A stretch of 64,000 nt of DNA from Reticulitermes speratus. Its lineage: Eukaryota > Arthropoda > Insecta > Blattodea > Rhinotermitidae. Location: the NCBI GenBank assembly GCA_021186555.1, contig JAJKFL010000002.1:9981001-10045000 (forward strand). The letters are read 5' to 3'. Positions 12,425 to 23,514 of the stretch are shown one piece after another (within the stretch, counting starts at the first letter, position 1; each line of letters begins with the position of its first letter). Made by a program: the position numbers and the translations under genes. The notes beneath the pieces were generated by a model. That model searched no databases. It was not told the origin of the DNA and saw only the letters and a program-made list of their open reading frames with translations.

Positions 12425-12491
12425 GAAGACATCGCGCCTTCATTACAAAGCCCAGCCGTTTAATACCGTTGAGGGAAAGAATCGCTCTTTA
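12425..12491 (+). repeat. Interspersed repeat RF-X, left part (split by a SINE)
   Basis: Matches the copies at 16830, 21630 and 30310 (cttcattacaaag, tttattgtgagaacca). It continues after the SINE-A insertion at 12801-12890. Confidence 0.5.
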
Positions 12492-12500
12492 TTGTGAGAA

Positions 12501-12791
12501 CCATAAAGTAAAAGTAAAGTTCACCCTATAACCTGTCATGAAGGCACTGAGGCGCGTAGAGGTCTAGCTCTACTCTTTCTTTAACCTCGGCACTAGGTGG
12601 GGGTGGGTGGTTAACGCCACGCGCTGGCCGCTTTACTCTCGAGAATGAGCTGGTACCCATTGTGCCGGAGGCTGGGTGAGCCCCAGGACAGGTCTGAACG
12701 GGTGCGGAAAATCGCGCCTCCACCGTGATTCGATCCCCGGACCGTCCAGCTCGTAGCGAGTCGCTATACTGACTACACTGTCCCCACCCTT
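12501..12791 (-). repeat. SINE-A copy nested in RF-X
   Basis: Minus orientation. At the right is the head gatagcg-type tRNA part with B-box-like ggttcgat, here gattcgatccccgg on the plus strand. At the left is the tail with aacctcggcactaggtggg. The duplicated target ttgtgagaa lies at 12492-12500 and 12792-12800, so it entered the older RF-X repeat. Confidence 0.88.
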
Positions 12792-12800
12792 TTGTGAGAA

Positions 12801-12890
12801 GCGTACGAAACATGTGGACAAAAGGCAGAATGTTTTAGTGGTAAAGCAGGTGGTAAACAACAGTTGTGCTGTAAAAGGTTAAAGCTCAAA
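12801..12890 (+). repeat. RF-X, right part
   Basis: Continues the copy begun at 12425: ggcagaatgttttagtggtaaagcaggtggtaaac corresponds to the 3' block of the other RF-X copies. Confidence 0.5.
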
Positions 12891-12899
12891 CATTTGACA

Positions 12900-13840
12900 C
12901 GAGAGGAACAAGTCTATTACATTCTAAATTCCCCATTTCCACATTCTTGATAGTTGCTTCCAGGTCTTAAAATCCCGGCTGCGGAAGTACGTGGTTGATT
13001 TCCGGCCTCGATATTGACACTCGACAACGCGACGATGATAAATTGAGGGATTTGAAGGAAGCATCCTTGTCCTATGTAGGGCCTCTTTGATACTTTTAAT
13101 TATAATGTGCAATGTAATGGAACGAATTTTGTGCCAGTGTATTGAAATTGAAGAATGAAGAAAGTTGTTTCGTGTGTGTCGCAGTTGTAATTGTGTTTGG
13201 TGCAGTTTTTGTGTGACGTTTTATGCAGTAAGAATGAAACAGTACACTTAATTGTTACACGTCTGGCTTCCAGCATTCTTTTGTCAGAAGAGCAGCAACA
13301 AATGGCGTCGCAGTAAATAAGGTTCCGGAAGAGGTAGGCTCTATTTATATTCCTGTGTATACATTCTTCACGGCAAAAGATATTTTAAGAAATACTTGAA
13401 AATAAAGTTTGAAACTTTGAATGTAGTTAAAGAATGGAAGAAGTCTTATGATCAAGGCCGTCTTAATCTGTAAGAGCACTTGTTGCAACGTGACGGTTCT
13501 TGGAAACAGGGCGGAACTTCCAGGACCTGAAGTTTTAATGAAGATTGCTCCGCGAGCAGTGGACAAAATAAGTAAGGGCCCATTTCTGTGAGTAATTTTA
13601 GGCTGGCCACATTTCTTAAGCATATTTATCGTTTTGATAAACTCGTGCAGGATCTTACTTTCCAGCGTCGAATACACAGATTTAAGAACTGTTTCTTCGT
13701 TTTAGTCGAGGCATACGTAATCGTTCCTATTAATGAAATTACTTCCGATTGTATTTTTGTTCTTATGGAAGGCTCTTTCCTAATCAAAATATTTTGCTTC
13801 ATCTGCACCTGCTGTCACAGAAGTGTTGACGAAGGTTCCT
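12900..13840. other. Intronic stretch, nothing recognised
   Basis: Only overlapping chance reading frames; no repeat or protein similarity seen. Confidence 0.4.
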
Positions 13841-13842
13841 GT

Positions 13843-14031
13843 CTTCAGCGATGTTACGCCATATATACTGGTAAATAGTAACCAATGTTTCGGAGGAGCG
13901 TAGTGCCTCCATCTTCAGTGTAAAGCAGTTGAAGAACTTAACACTTCCTGAGTCGCTTGACGTCGTAGATGGAGTCACTACGTTACTCAGAAACGTCGGT
14001 AACTTTACCAATCGACACGGTATAACATTCC
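13843..14031. mobile_element. Fold-back element
   Basis: Inverted arms carry gatgttacgccatat / ...ggtataacattcc and inner ggtaaatagtaaccaatgtt / aacgtcggtaactttacc. Same plan as the copies at 37311, 48603, 49938 and 61548: ends with '(tctt)ctggGATGTTA', inner 'GGTAAAT..TACCGACGTTTCGG'. Confidence 0.65.
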
Positions 14032-14509
14032 ACTAGACTTAAGTTTCTACAGTTTCGTAATTTGTTGTATAATGCGACACATATAATTTTTCCGCGTCCT
14101 GCGCGAGGAAAAATGTAGAGAGAGAGGAAGGGGCGGAGCTAAGTGCAAAGGTAGAGGGCTCTGGCACCATGTTTGCCACATAGTCACTCTCAATTTTCAC
14201 AGAGGTAACATCGTTTAAACGTATTACTAACGGAGCATATATTGGGAACAGTTTATTTCGACTTGGCAATAGCGCACTGTACCCAGACCTGGGCAATCAA
14301 CGCAACGCTGCCACGTTGTTATAACGTAAAGACAAATACCTCCCACTCCTATACGCTACTAAATAACCTTCACAGGACGGTGGCTGAAAGGAAAATGACT
14401 GATGTAGCAACAACGGTGATGCTAAAGCGACAGAAAGGGAGTAGTGGGGACTGACTGATTTTGGTCTCTGCGTCGCGGAAAAGATATTTGAGTCGAGTTC
14501 TAACCGAGC

Positions 14510-14760
14510 TCATTGATTCAAGTGATAACGGTTCAGACTGGTATACGGGAGGTGCCTGGTTTGAATCTCGGAATATGCTGTTTCTTCGCGGGTTTTCTCA
14601 GTCTCTGCAGATGCAGAGACAGTACATCTAATTAGGGCACTCCCACTTCCTTCTACACCTTTTAGAATTCATTATTCACTGATCATTCCACCATTCGACA
14701 CAATGTAGTGTTAAGTGCTGGGAGCGTCGTTAAATAAAGCATAAATAATTAAATACTTTT
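14510..14760 (+). repeat. Possible tRNA-derived SINE of a third type
   Basis: A tRNA-like head (gataacggttcagac ... ggtttgaatctcgg) is followed by a tail with gagcgtcgttaaataaa. Low similarity to SINE-A or SINE-B. No flanking duplication found. Confidence 0.4.
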
Positions 14761-15263
14761 ATCATCCCGTAGACAGTAGACTTGGTTAAGGCCTGCACCG
14801 AATCGTCGGCAAATAACTACCAACATACGCTTCCTAACATCCCAGAAGAGCGAAGGCCTGAACTACATCGCGGCGGAAGCCTGAAATCTGGAACAGAATT
14901 GGTTGTTCCTTTATTTACACTGTCACTCTGTAAACATGAATGAAGTTTCCTGAACTGTCGCGTTAATACTTGCTGTACGATGTCGCCCATTCGCACAGTA
15001 TTAGTCTACTGTCCACAGTTACTACAACGCCGTCAGCCGTCCCCAGACTTAAACGTGGTCAGCTGCTTGACAGGACAGCATACAATCTTGGGAACTGTCG
15101 AAAGGTGTTTACATTATTCCAGTTACTGTGTCATGAATTGACGGAGAGACGTACTGACCATATCAGCGACGTGACGTGTAGCGTACAGTGCCTATTTGCA
15201 GTAAGATGTGGCAAAAATTGACTTGTGTAAAATACCTCGTAATTCATAATTTACGCCAGCGGA

Positions 15264-15391
15264 CCGGGATAGCCCAGTTGGTAGCCTATGCTGACTAGTC
15301 TTCGAGGTGGATGACTAAAGAATCGGAGGTTGTTGATTCTCGGCAGGGACAAGACGTTTTTATTTTCATCACACTCTGTATCCCAAAGGTT
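15264..15391 (+). repeat. SINE-like fragment next to a LINE tail
   Basis: gaccgggatagcccagttgg and gaggttgttgattctcggca give A- and B-box-like blocks; then gggacaagacgttttt as in SINE-A. It abuts the LINE tail at 15392. Confidence 0.5.
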
Positions 15392-16176
15392 TAACTAACC
15401 AACTAACTAACTCTGTGGAACAGAGTCCTTCCAAGAAGTTACCAGGTCCTCAGCTACTGAAGAAATTCCCCGCATTTATGGAACTCGAAGGTTCATTACC
15501 ATATCCACAAGCGCCCGCCACCTATCCTTATCCTGAGCCAGATCAGTCCAGTTCATGCTTCCTCGGCCCACTTCTTGAAGATCCATTTTAATATTATATT
15601 TCCATCTGCGCCTGGGTCTTCCAAGTGGTCTCTTACTCTCAGGTCTCCCAACTAAAATCCCGTATGCATCGCTCCTCTCTCCCATACGTGCCACACGCCT
15701 CGCCCATCTTAGTTTTCTTGATTTAATCACCGAATAATATTTAATGAGGAGTAGAGACCATAGAGTTCCTCGTTATGTAGTCTTCTCCACTCCCTTGTTA
15801 CCTCGTCCTTCTAAAACCCAAATATCTTCCTCAGCACCCTGTTCTCGAATACCCTTAACCTGTTTTCCTCCCTGAATATGAGAGACCACGTTTCGCGCCC
15901 ATACAAAAACAGGCAAAATTACAGCTCTGTATATCTTAATTATATTTTTGGATGGAAAGCTGGGAGACAAAAGATTCTGCAACGAATGATACAAGCATTT
16001 CCTGACTTCAATCTGCTCTTAATTTCTTCCTGAACGGAATTTTTATTTGTTAGGGTTTCTGCCAAATATTTGAAATGTCCCACCCTTTCAAAGGATTTGT
16101 TACCTATCTTTATATCCGAGGCCTTGTGAAATGTTCCATAACATCGTAGGTTTTTACGGTGAGGAGTTGTTAGCAC
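15392..16176 (-). mobile_element. LINE family L-A, reverse-transcriptase C-terminus, longest copy
   Basis: Minus strand. 3' tail of (ttag/ttgg) units at 15392-15416, then broken frames. These encode GHFKYLAETLTNKNSVQEEI and IKSRLKSGNACII (16176-15940), IKIYRAVILPVFVWA (about 15950-15800) and IKSRKLRWARRVARMGERSD with [20 protein letters not shown] (15730-15476). This is the end of a LINE polymerase. Frameshifts separate the parts and the palm domain is missing. It serves as the reference for the shorter L-A fragments in this window. Confidence 0.85.
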
Positions 16177-16260
16177 CTCGCCAACCCCAAAGCTGGAGGA
16201 CCACCCCTTGTGGCTGTCCGCGACTGCTTATTTAATATATTCGAAGCTACTTTCCACATC
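16177..16260. repeat. Fragment of a dispersed repeat (ccccaaagctggaggacc)
   Basis: gttagcacctcgccaacccc ... ggaggaccacc resembles the block caacccccaacctggaggacc at about 40625, indicating a shared dispersed element. Confidence 0.4.
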
Positions 16261-16403
16261 TGGAGGCCGTTCCTCCATCTGAAATCTGAAGACGCGTCAT
16301 GCTGTGGTGACAGGGACCACTTATCATGGATCCAAAAGGTCACCAGTGACATTTTATTTCGGTCCGCGTGTGAAAAGTTGTATACATCCAATGTTCGGCG
16401 TGG

Positions 16404-16408
<5 letters not shown>

Positions 16409-16437
<29 letters not shown>
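16409..16437. repeat. (CA)n microsatellite
   Basis: Uninterrupted CA dinucleotides, about 14 units. Confidence 0.9.
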
Positions 16438-16439
<2 letters not shown>

Positions 16440-16829
16440 CACGAAGATTCTGCTTGGACATTTTGATCCTTGTGCTACTTACACTGCGCAACAACCCAGA
16501 AGAGCGATGGTTTCGTATTATTTGCGTAATTTACATTTGCTATAAAGAATGGTTGTCTTGGAAGTCGGGATGTAGGGAGCTGATATTTATCAAGAATGGA
16601 ATCATTTTGCCCTAATTCCTTAATGTAGTCTACTTCACTGATGCTGACTGTCGATATATTGTGGATGCTAGATAATTAGTGCGAGTTTTGAATAATGACA
16701 TTATGACATTCCCGTCTCTTCAAGTAGGATTTGAATTGGAGTTGCCTTTGACAACTTTGTTTTGTCCTGAGGACTTCATTTTTAAATGTCTGTAATTTAC
16801 TAAATAGGAGTATAAAAATTCATTTCCGA

Positions 16830-17010
16830 CCTCACAGTAAACATACTGCATCTCCATTAAAAATAACAGGTTGCTGGTGTTCAGGAAAGTAATGGCATTT
16901 TGTTATGAGAACCACAGGCATAAAACAAATATACCATATGGGCAGAATGCAGAGATTCTTAATGTTAAAGCAGGTGGTACATATAGTAACCACTGATGTA
17001 AAGGTTACAT
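16830..17010 (+). repeat. Interspersed repeat RF-X
   Basis: Contains cctcacagtaaacatactgc, ctccattaaaaataacagg, gttatgagaaccacagg and gttaaagcaggtggtac in the same order as the copies at 21630 and 30310. Confidence 0.55.
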
Positions 17011-17039
17011 AATAGAAGTGACACTGGGGAGGAACATTT

Positions 17040-17700
17040 CGTTATCGATATTGAAATTCGATATGGACCTAACAACAGAACACCTGAAAGCTTACAATTG
17101 GCAGTTTGTAATATGCAAGCAACTTAAACTTCATAATGTCATATACAGTAAGAAAGAATATCGATAACGCATCAGATTTCGATTCTGTAACTTTCCGAAA
17201 CGATGTACAACGTGCGAAGTGGCTTATTCAACTCTCCGATGACGAAATACATAAACACAGTTGCCCTTGAAAGCCGAAGAATGCTACGGATGAAATGGGA
17301 AAAATTTGTGTCCTTTATGAATGCATATGGGTCGGACTTGTCGTTTAAAATGTGTGTGAATAAGCATACTTCAACTTGTAGGCTATTTGTGTGACAGAAT
17401 TGATTTAGGTTAAGAATGTGCGCTGAAAAATTGGCAGTTTATGATTAAAACTTAATAGACTTGTGTCACGTTCTCAATGAAAAGGTGCAAAAATGCGTCT
17501 GTTAGTTTCAACGTGTCTGCCTGCGTGTGACAGGTCGAGTGCCACGGGTCGTCTTTACGCTAAATATGACATTCCGATAGCTTTACTGAAGATTCGATAC
17601 AGACCTATTTCTCTTTTGATTAAACTCGGACAAGTAACGGACACACCGAGGAATTTAGCACAGACGGCAAGGTTTCTGGCGTGTATTTGGTAGGTGACTT
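17040..17700. other. Intronic stretch, nothing recognised
   Basis: No protein, RNA or repeat identified. Confidence 0.4.
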
Positions 17701-17727
17701 GGTTTCAGTCTCGGTCAGTACACAGAC

Positions 17728-17790
17728 TGACCGGTATTCGATCCACGGACTCTCCAGTCCGTAGTGAGTCGATTGCTTGGCGTAATACAC
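17728..17790 (-). repeat. SINE-A head fragment
   Basis: ggtattcgatccacggactc, cagtccgtagtgagtcg: the tRNA-derived head of SINE-A on the minus strand, without body or tail. Confidence 0.55.
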
Positions 17791-18111
17791 CTATTTCAAT
17801 TCCACCTTCATCTCCCGCTTCTCATTAATTCAAAATTTAAAAGGTTAAATGTCCGTTCTTAAATCTGGAATAAATTTTAGACGAAAAACACTCCATGAAC
17901 TGTATATTTATCCTCTACGCAGTTATGGTTTGGCTAGCTATAACTTGATTTTACACCATTTTATTTCCGCACAGTTTCAGTTCATTCATACTGAATGCTG
18001 CTGCACAACTTTACACCGCCACTTTATTGTTTAGAATAGAAAAAGTATGATTCGAAATGCTTGTCTTGAGTTTATTAGCTTACATGCTAGTGGCCTTTGA
18101 TACGAACACTC

Positions 18112-18252
18112 TGAGAAGACAGTATTGTTGGATGTGACACCTTGTAATTTGGTTTAGGGTTCCTGAAGATATAGGCAACATGTTCTTCCGACAATCTGCT
18201 AGAGCAAGCTACAAAACTACACGGCGTCAAACTCCAGAAGGCTGTTGTCTTA
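18112..18252. mobile_element. Degraded fold-back element
   Basis: gaagacagtattgttggatgtgacacc at the left and cacggcgtcaaactccagaaggc at the right are diverged inverted ends of the fold-back family. Confidence 0.35.
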
Positions 18253-18446
18253 ACGCTCACGGACGTGAACCTCCAGTCTCAATTTCCACCCTGGTCCCAT
18301 TTCCTATCAATTGGGACCCAATATCACTGATTTAAATGTCGTATAGGGTAGTGTAGGCATATCTCTTAGACAGACTGAACGCATTTACCTTAACATGGTA
18401 TTTATTTATCTTTTGATTGCTGTACTCTATTACCACTAATTGGCAA

Positions 18447-18722
18447 AATAAAAGTTACCCCTTTCCATGCCATGAAGGCAGATAGGGGAAGCAGATGTAT
18501 AGCTGTACTCATTAGTCTCGGCACTAGATGGAGGTGAGTGGTCAACTTCACGCCCCGGCCGCTTTTCCCCCCTAGAAAGAACATCAGTACCTATTAAACA
18601 GCAGTCTGGGTGGGACCAGAGCCGTTATGGACGATTTGGAGAAGAGAAAAATGTCTTGCCACTGGTGGGATATAAACCCCTGTCCGTTCAGCCCGTATCG
18701 CGGTCACTATACCGACTACGAT
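18447..18722 (-). repeat. SINE-A copy
   Basis: Tail (ccatgccatgaaggcagata, ctcggcactagatggagg) to head (gtatcgcggtcactataccg) on the minus strand. Diverged; no clear target duplication. Confidence 0.75.
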
Positions 18723-18822
18723 ATGCAGGCTGCCATTTATCAGCGTAAGAGATTATTTAAATCGCTAGTGGGCGTTAGGCCTGATATGTACTTCAATATA
18801 TTCACTTTGGTGGCGCACTGAA

Positions 18823-20000
18823 TAACACGTAAGCCAATTTAAATTATCGATATCAGTAGGCCCTATTGCTGTTTAAATATGTAACAGTGTTTCACTTCAG
18901 CTACGTGAAGACATTTAGTCAGCAGTGAGATCCGTTACGTTATAGGCACCATTGTAATGTTGCAAAGCTATTCACACTATTGAATCATTATTTTGCCTTG
19001 CGTTTTCTTAAATATTACCGCAGTGAGGGATCTTCCACAAAAGTTGAAGAATCGAATGAACTCTTCATTTTTTCTTGTGCAACATTTTTATATGATGAGC
19101 CATTTTTTGAGGAAATTTGAAGTGTTTAGTTTGGAGCCTCGTGTGACAAATATGAACCAACATGTAATTAATTAGACAGCGTTTAGTGAGTAAGCCCCAG
19201 TATCAAACACAATAGAAATTTGTTCAGTGTTTTCGGAAATTAAACGTGCGTGCGGACACAATCTCTGCATTATGCTTTAACTCCGTTCCGTGCAAAGAAC
19301 ACAAAATAATTTCGAACCATGCTCTGGAATACTGTTGCGGTTGGACTTTTTTTTTTTTTACTAACCTGTGGAAGTGTCTTCTTTCTGCATGTATCCGATA
19401 ATCATCGCGTTCCCTCGTTATTATTATGATTCTTGTTGTCATTGTTAATGCGTAGGAGCTTTCGCTTCCCCGTATTAGAATTTATCTTATTGTTTGTCAA
19501 CCACGAATAGTTAGCAGTAACTCTTACAAGATGGCAGGAGATGGTTGGCTTATAGAGAAGCCAATACGAGATACGAATATCTTGTGTATAACAAGTAAGG
19601 CATGATCTCTGAATTCAAGCTACAATTAGGTTCTCTCTTAAGTCTCATGGCGGTAGCAGTGATTTTTCTTTCCAGCACGTTAGCCACTGCAGGACTCCAT
19701 ACATTTGCTTCTCCATTAACAGAACGCCTTCAGGCCTAATGACGAAACAAGATTAGCCCAAAGATGACGTAATATTACGTGATTGGTCAGCAGGATGTGC
19801 ATGGTAACATCCCACTTACTCTAAAGACTCATCTGGTCCTTGAGTGTTGAGCTACGAAAGTGATCGTATGTTAAGTTCCTATTTATATACGAGTAACGTT
19901 GCGTCCGCCTTCTCGAGTTCGTACAGTGTAAAGCAACTGATCTATTCTGTTGCTGTTTAACTCCTTCATGTGGCGTTAAATATACCATCTATTTATCATC
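18823..20000. other. Intronic stretch, nothing recognised
   Basis: Includes a poly-T run near 19348. No gene or repeat identified. Confidence 0.4.
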
Positions 20001-20004
20001 ATAT

Positions 20005-20232
20005 ATACAGTGTGCGTTTTCTTGCTTGACCGATAAGCGCCGGCCCAACTCTCCGCCCGACGTTGTGCCAGCGTTGCGTCGTACGCCGCTTGTCAGGGGA
20101 AGGGGGTAACAGTCGATGATGGGAGCTAGGCAAACGATCGTAGTGATTATAACCTTTAGAAAGCCTAATAAAAACTCACTAGAGCGTCGGGCCGGCGCTT
20201 ATCGGTCAAGCAGGAAAAGAAACACCCTATAT
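20005..20232. mobile_element. Mariner/Tc1-type MITE
   Basis: Perfect inner inverted repeats, cttgaccgataagcgccggc on the left and its complement at about 20190-20213, extend outward to cagtgtgcg / caccctata ends next to TA. The ~230-bp core has no frame. Ends and TA target fit a non-autonomous mariner relative. Confidence 0.75.
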
Positions 20233-20594
20233 TAATACGGCAAGGTTTGTTTGCGACATCATAATTACTGAACTACCGAATGGATCTTTTCAAGGTAGAC
20301 ATTTTTAGAAGCGTATAATTAGGCATTGATGGCAATGTCCTTTGTTTTTATTACTTCTCAAAAAATGTTTTTTTAAACAAAAAGCTAACGTTATAATTGA
20401 TAGTGCTGCCTGTACCAGAGACCATTGGAAGTACTTGAAATATGTTAGCTTCCCTTGGTTTCCGGTGGTGGCAGCACATGGTCGTAAGAGGCTTGCACGA
20501 GCACTGCATAGCAGCGGAAGTTATTGGCTCTAGAAAAACTATCCTTATATCCAGGATTCAGTTACTTACGTCTATCATATTCTACCATTTCCTT

Positions 20595-20835
20595 CACACT
20601 GTGCAGAAGACGATTTCTGATTAAAATCGTGTTTGCTATGGCAATCAGTAAGGCTCAAGGGCAGACGCTTAGAAATGTTGCAATATGTCCACCATCGCCT
20701 GTTTTTTTCCCGTGGCATTTTCCGGATCCTCTTCCTTGACAACTGCGCTGTTGCAATTGTTTAAGGGCATCGACAACGCATAGAAAATGATTGGTAACGT
20801 CAAACATTGTACATCGGGAAGTGCTTTTAAAGTTT
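20595..20835 (+). pseudogene. Helitron helicase (PIF1-like) C-terminal fragment
   Basis: Reading on the plus strand gives RRRFLIKIVFAMAISKAQGQ followed by TLRNVAICPPSPVF. This is the motif V/VI region (FAMxIxKAQGQT) of Helitron PIF1-like helicases. After a stop near 20738 the same strand still encodes NIVHREVL, a usual Helitron C-terminal motif. Only about 80 codons remain, so it is a dead scrap. Confidence 0.7.
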
Positions 20836-21427
20836 AAATGTATAAATAAATTATTGTTGATTAAATATTTTACTGTTTCTGCATGCGAATTATTCGCACG
20901 GGTATAACTAGCCATTAAAAATGTAAGTATTTTTCCCAACACAGCATTAACTGTGATATCGTTGTAATGCAGAAATGTTTCATGTGCGGTACGAAGTGAA
21001 TATATATCACTTACGTGAATTTCAGGCTTCAGATGTTTAATTACGCCGTTTAATCAGCGTGGTTACGCATAGTCGACTGAAATCTAAGTGGAGACGAGTT
21101 TTGCACGGTAGTGAACACAGAGGTTGCGGTTGTCATGGGTGATGAGTGGGCAAGGAAGGAGGCGGTCATGGCACTTTTGCAGCATAGGCCTCGAGCACTA
21201 AAAATGGTATTTGCACTCCATTTTATGTTAACTGGTTAGGGTCTACCATGCCTATGTTTGTGTTGGCGATGCGACGTAGTGTGAAGGTTACTTTCACCAG
21301 CTGGCAGGAAGCTGGTATAAGACACTAATGAAGATCATGCTCAAAATATAGCGATATAGTGACTATCATGTAATTTCCGTAATATCCTGTACTGAGATGC
21401 TCTAACAGAAATGAGTACCAGGAATCT

Positions 21428-21575
21428 TTCCTGGGGGGTAAAGGCGGCCGGTGCGTAAGGCTGACAACCTTACCACCTTCATGTGCCGATTGTCTAAAAA
21501 CCTGGGAGCCTAACCTCCTGGAGCCTTAAGGGCCTGCCAAGGCCTGTAATGGGATTGCTTTACCTTTTACCTGTA
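21428..21575 (+). repeat. SINE-tail-like repeat fragment
   Basis: cctggggggtaaaggcggccgg ... gctttaccttttacc matches the 3' body of SINE-A-like elements, but the middle differs (accttcatgtgccgattg). Confidence 0.5.
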
Positions 21576-21629
21576 CTGAGATGGAAACGTGAAATTTAAG
21601 AAAGTTGCGTTTAAGAACTCAGTTCTTAC

Positions 21630-21805
21630 TGCACAGAAAACGCCGCTTCTCCATTACAAAGGCAACCCAGTTAATACTATAATAAGGAAGTTGTCGCTGT
21701 TTATTCTGAGAATGGTAGACATAGATACCTTGTGGGTAAAACGTTGAATGTTAGAGCAGGTGGTACATGTAATAATCATTACGCTTTAAAGGTATTAAGG
21801 GAGCT
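21630..21805 (+). repeat. Interspersed repeat RF-X
   Basis: ctgcacagaaaacgccgctt, ctccattacaaaggca, gtttattctgagaatgg and gttagagcaggtggtacatg match the other RF-X copies in order. Confidence 0.55.
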
Positions 21806-22044
21806 AAGCACAATGAATGGTTAAACTTTTTCGAAGCTTAGAATGTGACATGTTTAGAAATTTGGCCCTTTTTATCACGAGAGGAATGAAATCTTTCTTG
21901 GAAATTTGTTTGTTTCCGAATAACTAGTTTCTATGGCAGTGCGAAAGCGATGGAAGCAACGGACGTGGCGTGGTGTTCAGACATTGTACTGTACAATCCA
22001 GTTCGCAGTTTTTACCTCATTAACATTAACTCTGGTTCTTGAGT

Positions 22045-22675
22045 CTTAGTGTTCATGTTGAACGGCTGGAATTGTCTAATTGGCTCAGTTCCGATCCACA
22101 ATTTGCATCGATGTAGTTTGTTCAACGACGAGGCTCAGTCTACCCATGATGATGCAACACAAGCAGCGCACATTTGTGGTCAGGAGGGAATCCCCGTGAC
22201 AATGTGGGAAGCAAATTTCAGCATTAGTTTTGCATAAATATGTGATGCGATATTCTTTACAGTGAGCTTAATGGTCCGTTTATCTTCGAGGGTCGTCTTG
22301 CAGGTCACAACTGCAGTTTAGGCAAAACTACCTGCCATATCTTTGGAAACATCATTGCGTTTGTATTTGCAACATGACAGAGCGCCTCCCCTTTTCAGCC
22401 ATACAGTGAAAACGCATTTCGATCATTGCTTCCTTGGTCTAAGGATTCATTGTACTCCACAGCGTTTCCCAAACACATCTCCAGATCTAAACCCACTAGA
22501 TCTTTTACTTATGAATGATCTGGTGTACCAGCATTGCTTCATTGCACTTTGGATGCTGCAAACCGTATAGAGGGCAGCCCTAATGAATTCAGGTAGCTTC
22601 ACGCATGATTGACAGACGTGTCAGGAAGTGTATTGAGGCTGAGGGTTGTAATTTTGGACACTTTACTGCATTCAG
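22045..22675 (+). pseudogene. Mariner-like transposase remnant
   Basis: Frames on the plus strand keep NDEAQSTHDDATQAAHIC (first catalytic Asp region, DEA), LRLYLQHDRAPPLFSHTV, FPNTSPDLNPLDLLL (the SPDLNPLD catalytic block) and RRVRKCIEAEGCNFGHF (C-terminus, about 22600-22665). An internal stop and frame changes lie between the first and second blocks. These are cut-and-paste DDE/D transposases; this copy is inactive and the N-terminal DNA-binding part is not visible. Confidence 0.8.
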
Positions 22676-22805
22676 CAATATAAATCTATGCTGTACTGGT
22701 TCGTTTATTCTTACTTTATTTGCCATTAAGACAACGATAAATCCTTAAAACTTTGGAATGGAACCTATGCATTTCTGACTGCGGATAACCTCTGTTTCTG
22801 TTTAA

Positions 22806-22955
22806 ATGGATCACCCAGTAGTTCTGTTTGTGTTAGGGCACTGTTTTAAGTGGATGATCCACTAGTTCTGTTTGTTAGGGCACGCTTTGAAAGGGATCAT
22901 CCAGTAGTTCTGTTTGTGTTAAGATACGGTTTTAATTGCATCCACTAGTTAGGCA
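22806..22955 (+). repeat. 44-bp tandem repeat, about 3.3 units
   Basis: Units with agtagttctgtttgtgttag and ggatcatcc spaced 44 bp apart. A further single unit lies at about 23468-23512. Confidence 0.7.
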
Positions 22956-23455
22956 CTTTCGCAAAACTGCGAAAAGCGACTATTAGCGTCGTCATGTCTT
23001 GTCCGTCCGTCCACGTGGGACAACTCGGCTCCCACTGGACGAAGTTTCTTGAAATTTGATGTTTCAGGATTTTTAAAAAATCTGCCGAGAAAATTCAAGT
23101 TTCATTAAAATCTGACAAGCATAACGGGTACTTTACATGAAGACCTATGGACATTTATGGTAATATCTCTAAGTTCTTCTGAAAATGAGAAATGTTCTAG
23201 ACAAAAGTTGTAGAGGAAATCAAAACACACATTTTATATTTAATGAATTTTTAAAATAGTGCCTTTTATGAGATGATGTGGAAAAATATTGTAGAGTTAG
23301 ACGGGCCGCAGATGACAATACGACACAAGAAAGACGCGATTTTCATGCCGGATAACTAAGGCAAGAATACAGATACACGCTCATAATACTCGTATTTAAT
23401 ACTTTTGCCTTTTCGCGGCAACAATGGTTACGCGAACGCGTCTCAATGTTACGTT
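22956..23455 (+). repeat. Dispersed element RF-Y between 44-bp repeat units
   Basis: Begins ggcactttcgcaaaactgcg, gcgaaaagcg..tatta, gtccgtccgtcc and cactggacgaag, and ends gttacgcgaacgcg. The same blocks occur inverted at 25255-25395. It sits between the 44-bp units, so it probably inserted there. Confidence 0.5.
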
Positions 23456-23514
23456 ATACATACATTGTTTTGTTTCTGTTAGGGCACAGTTTCACATGGA
23501 TCTTTCAGTAGTTC

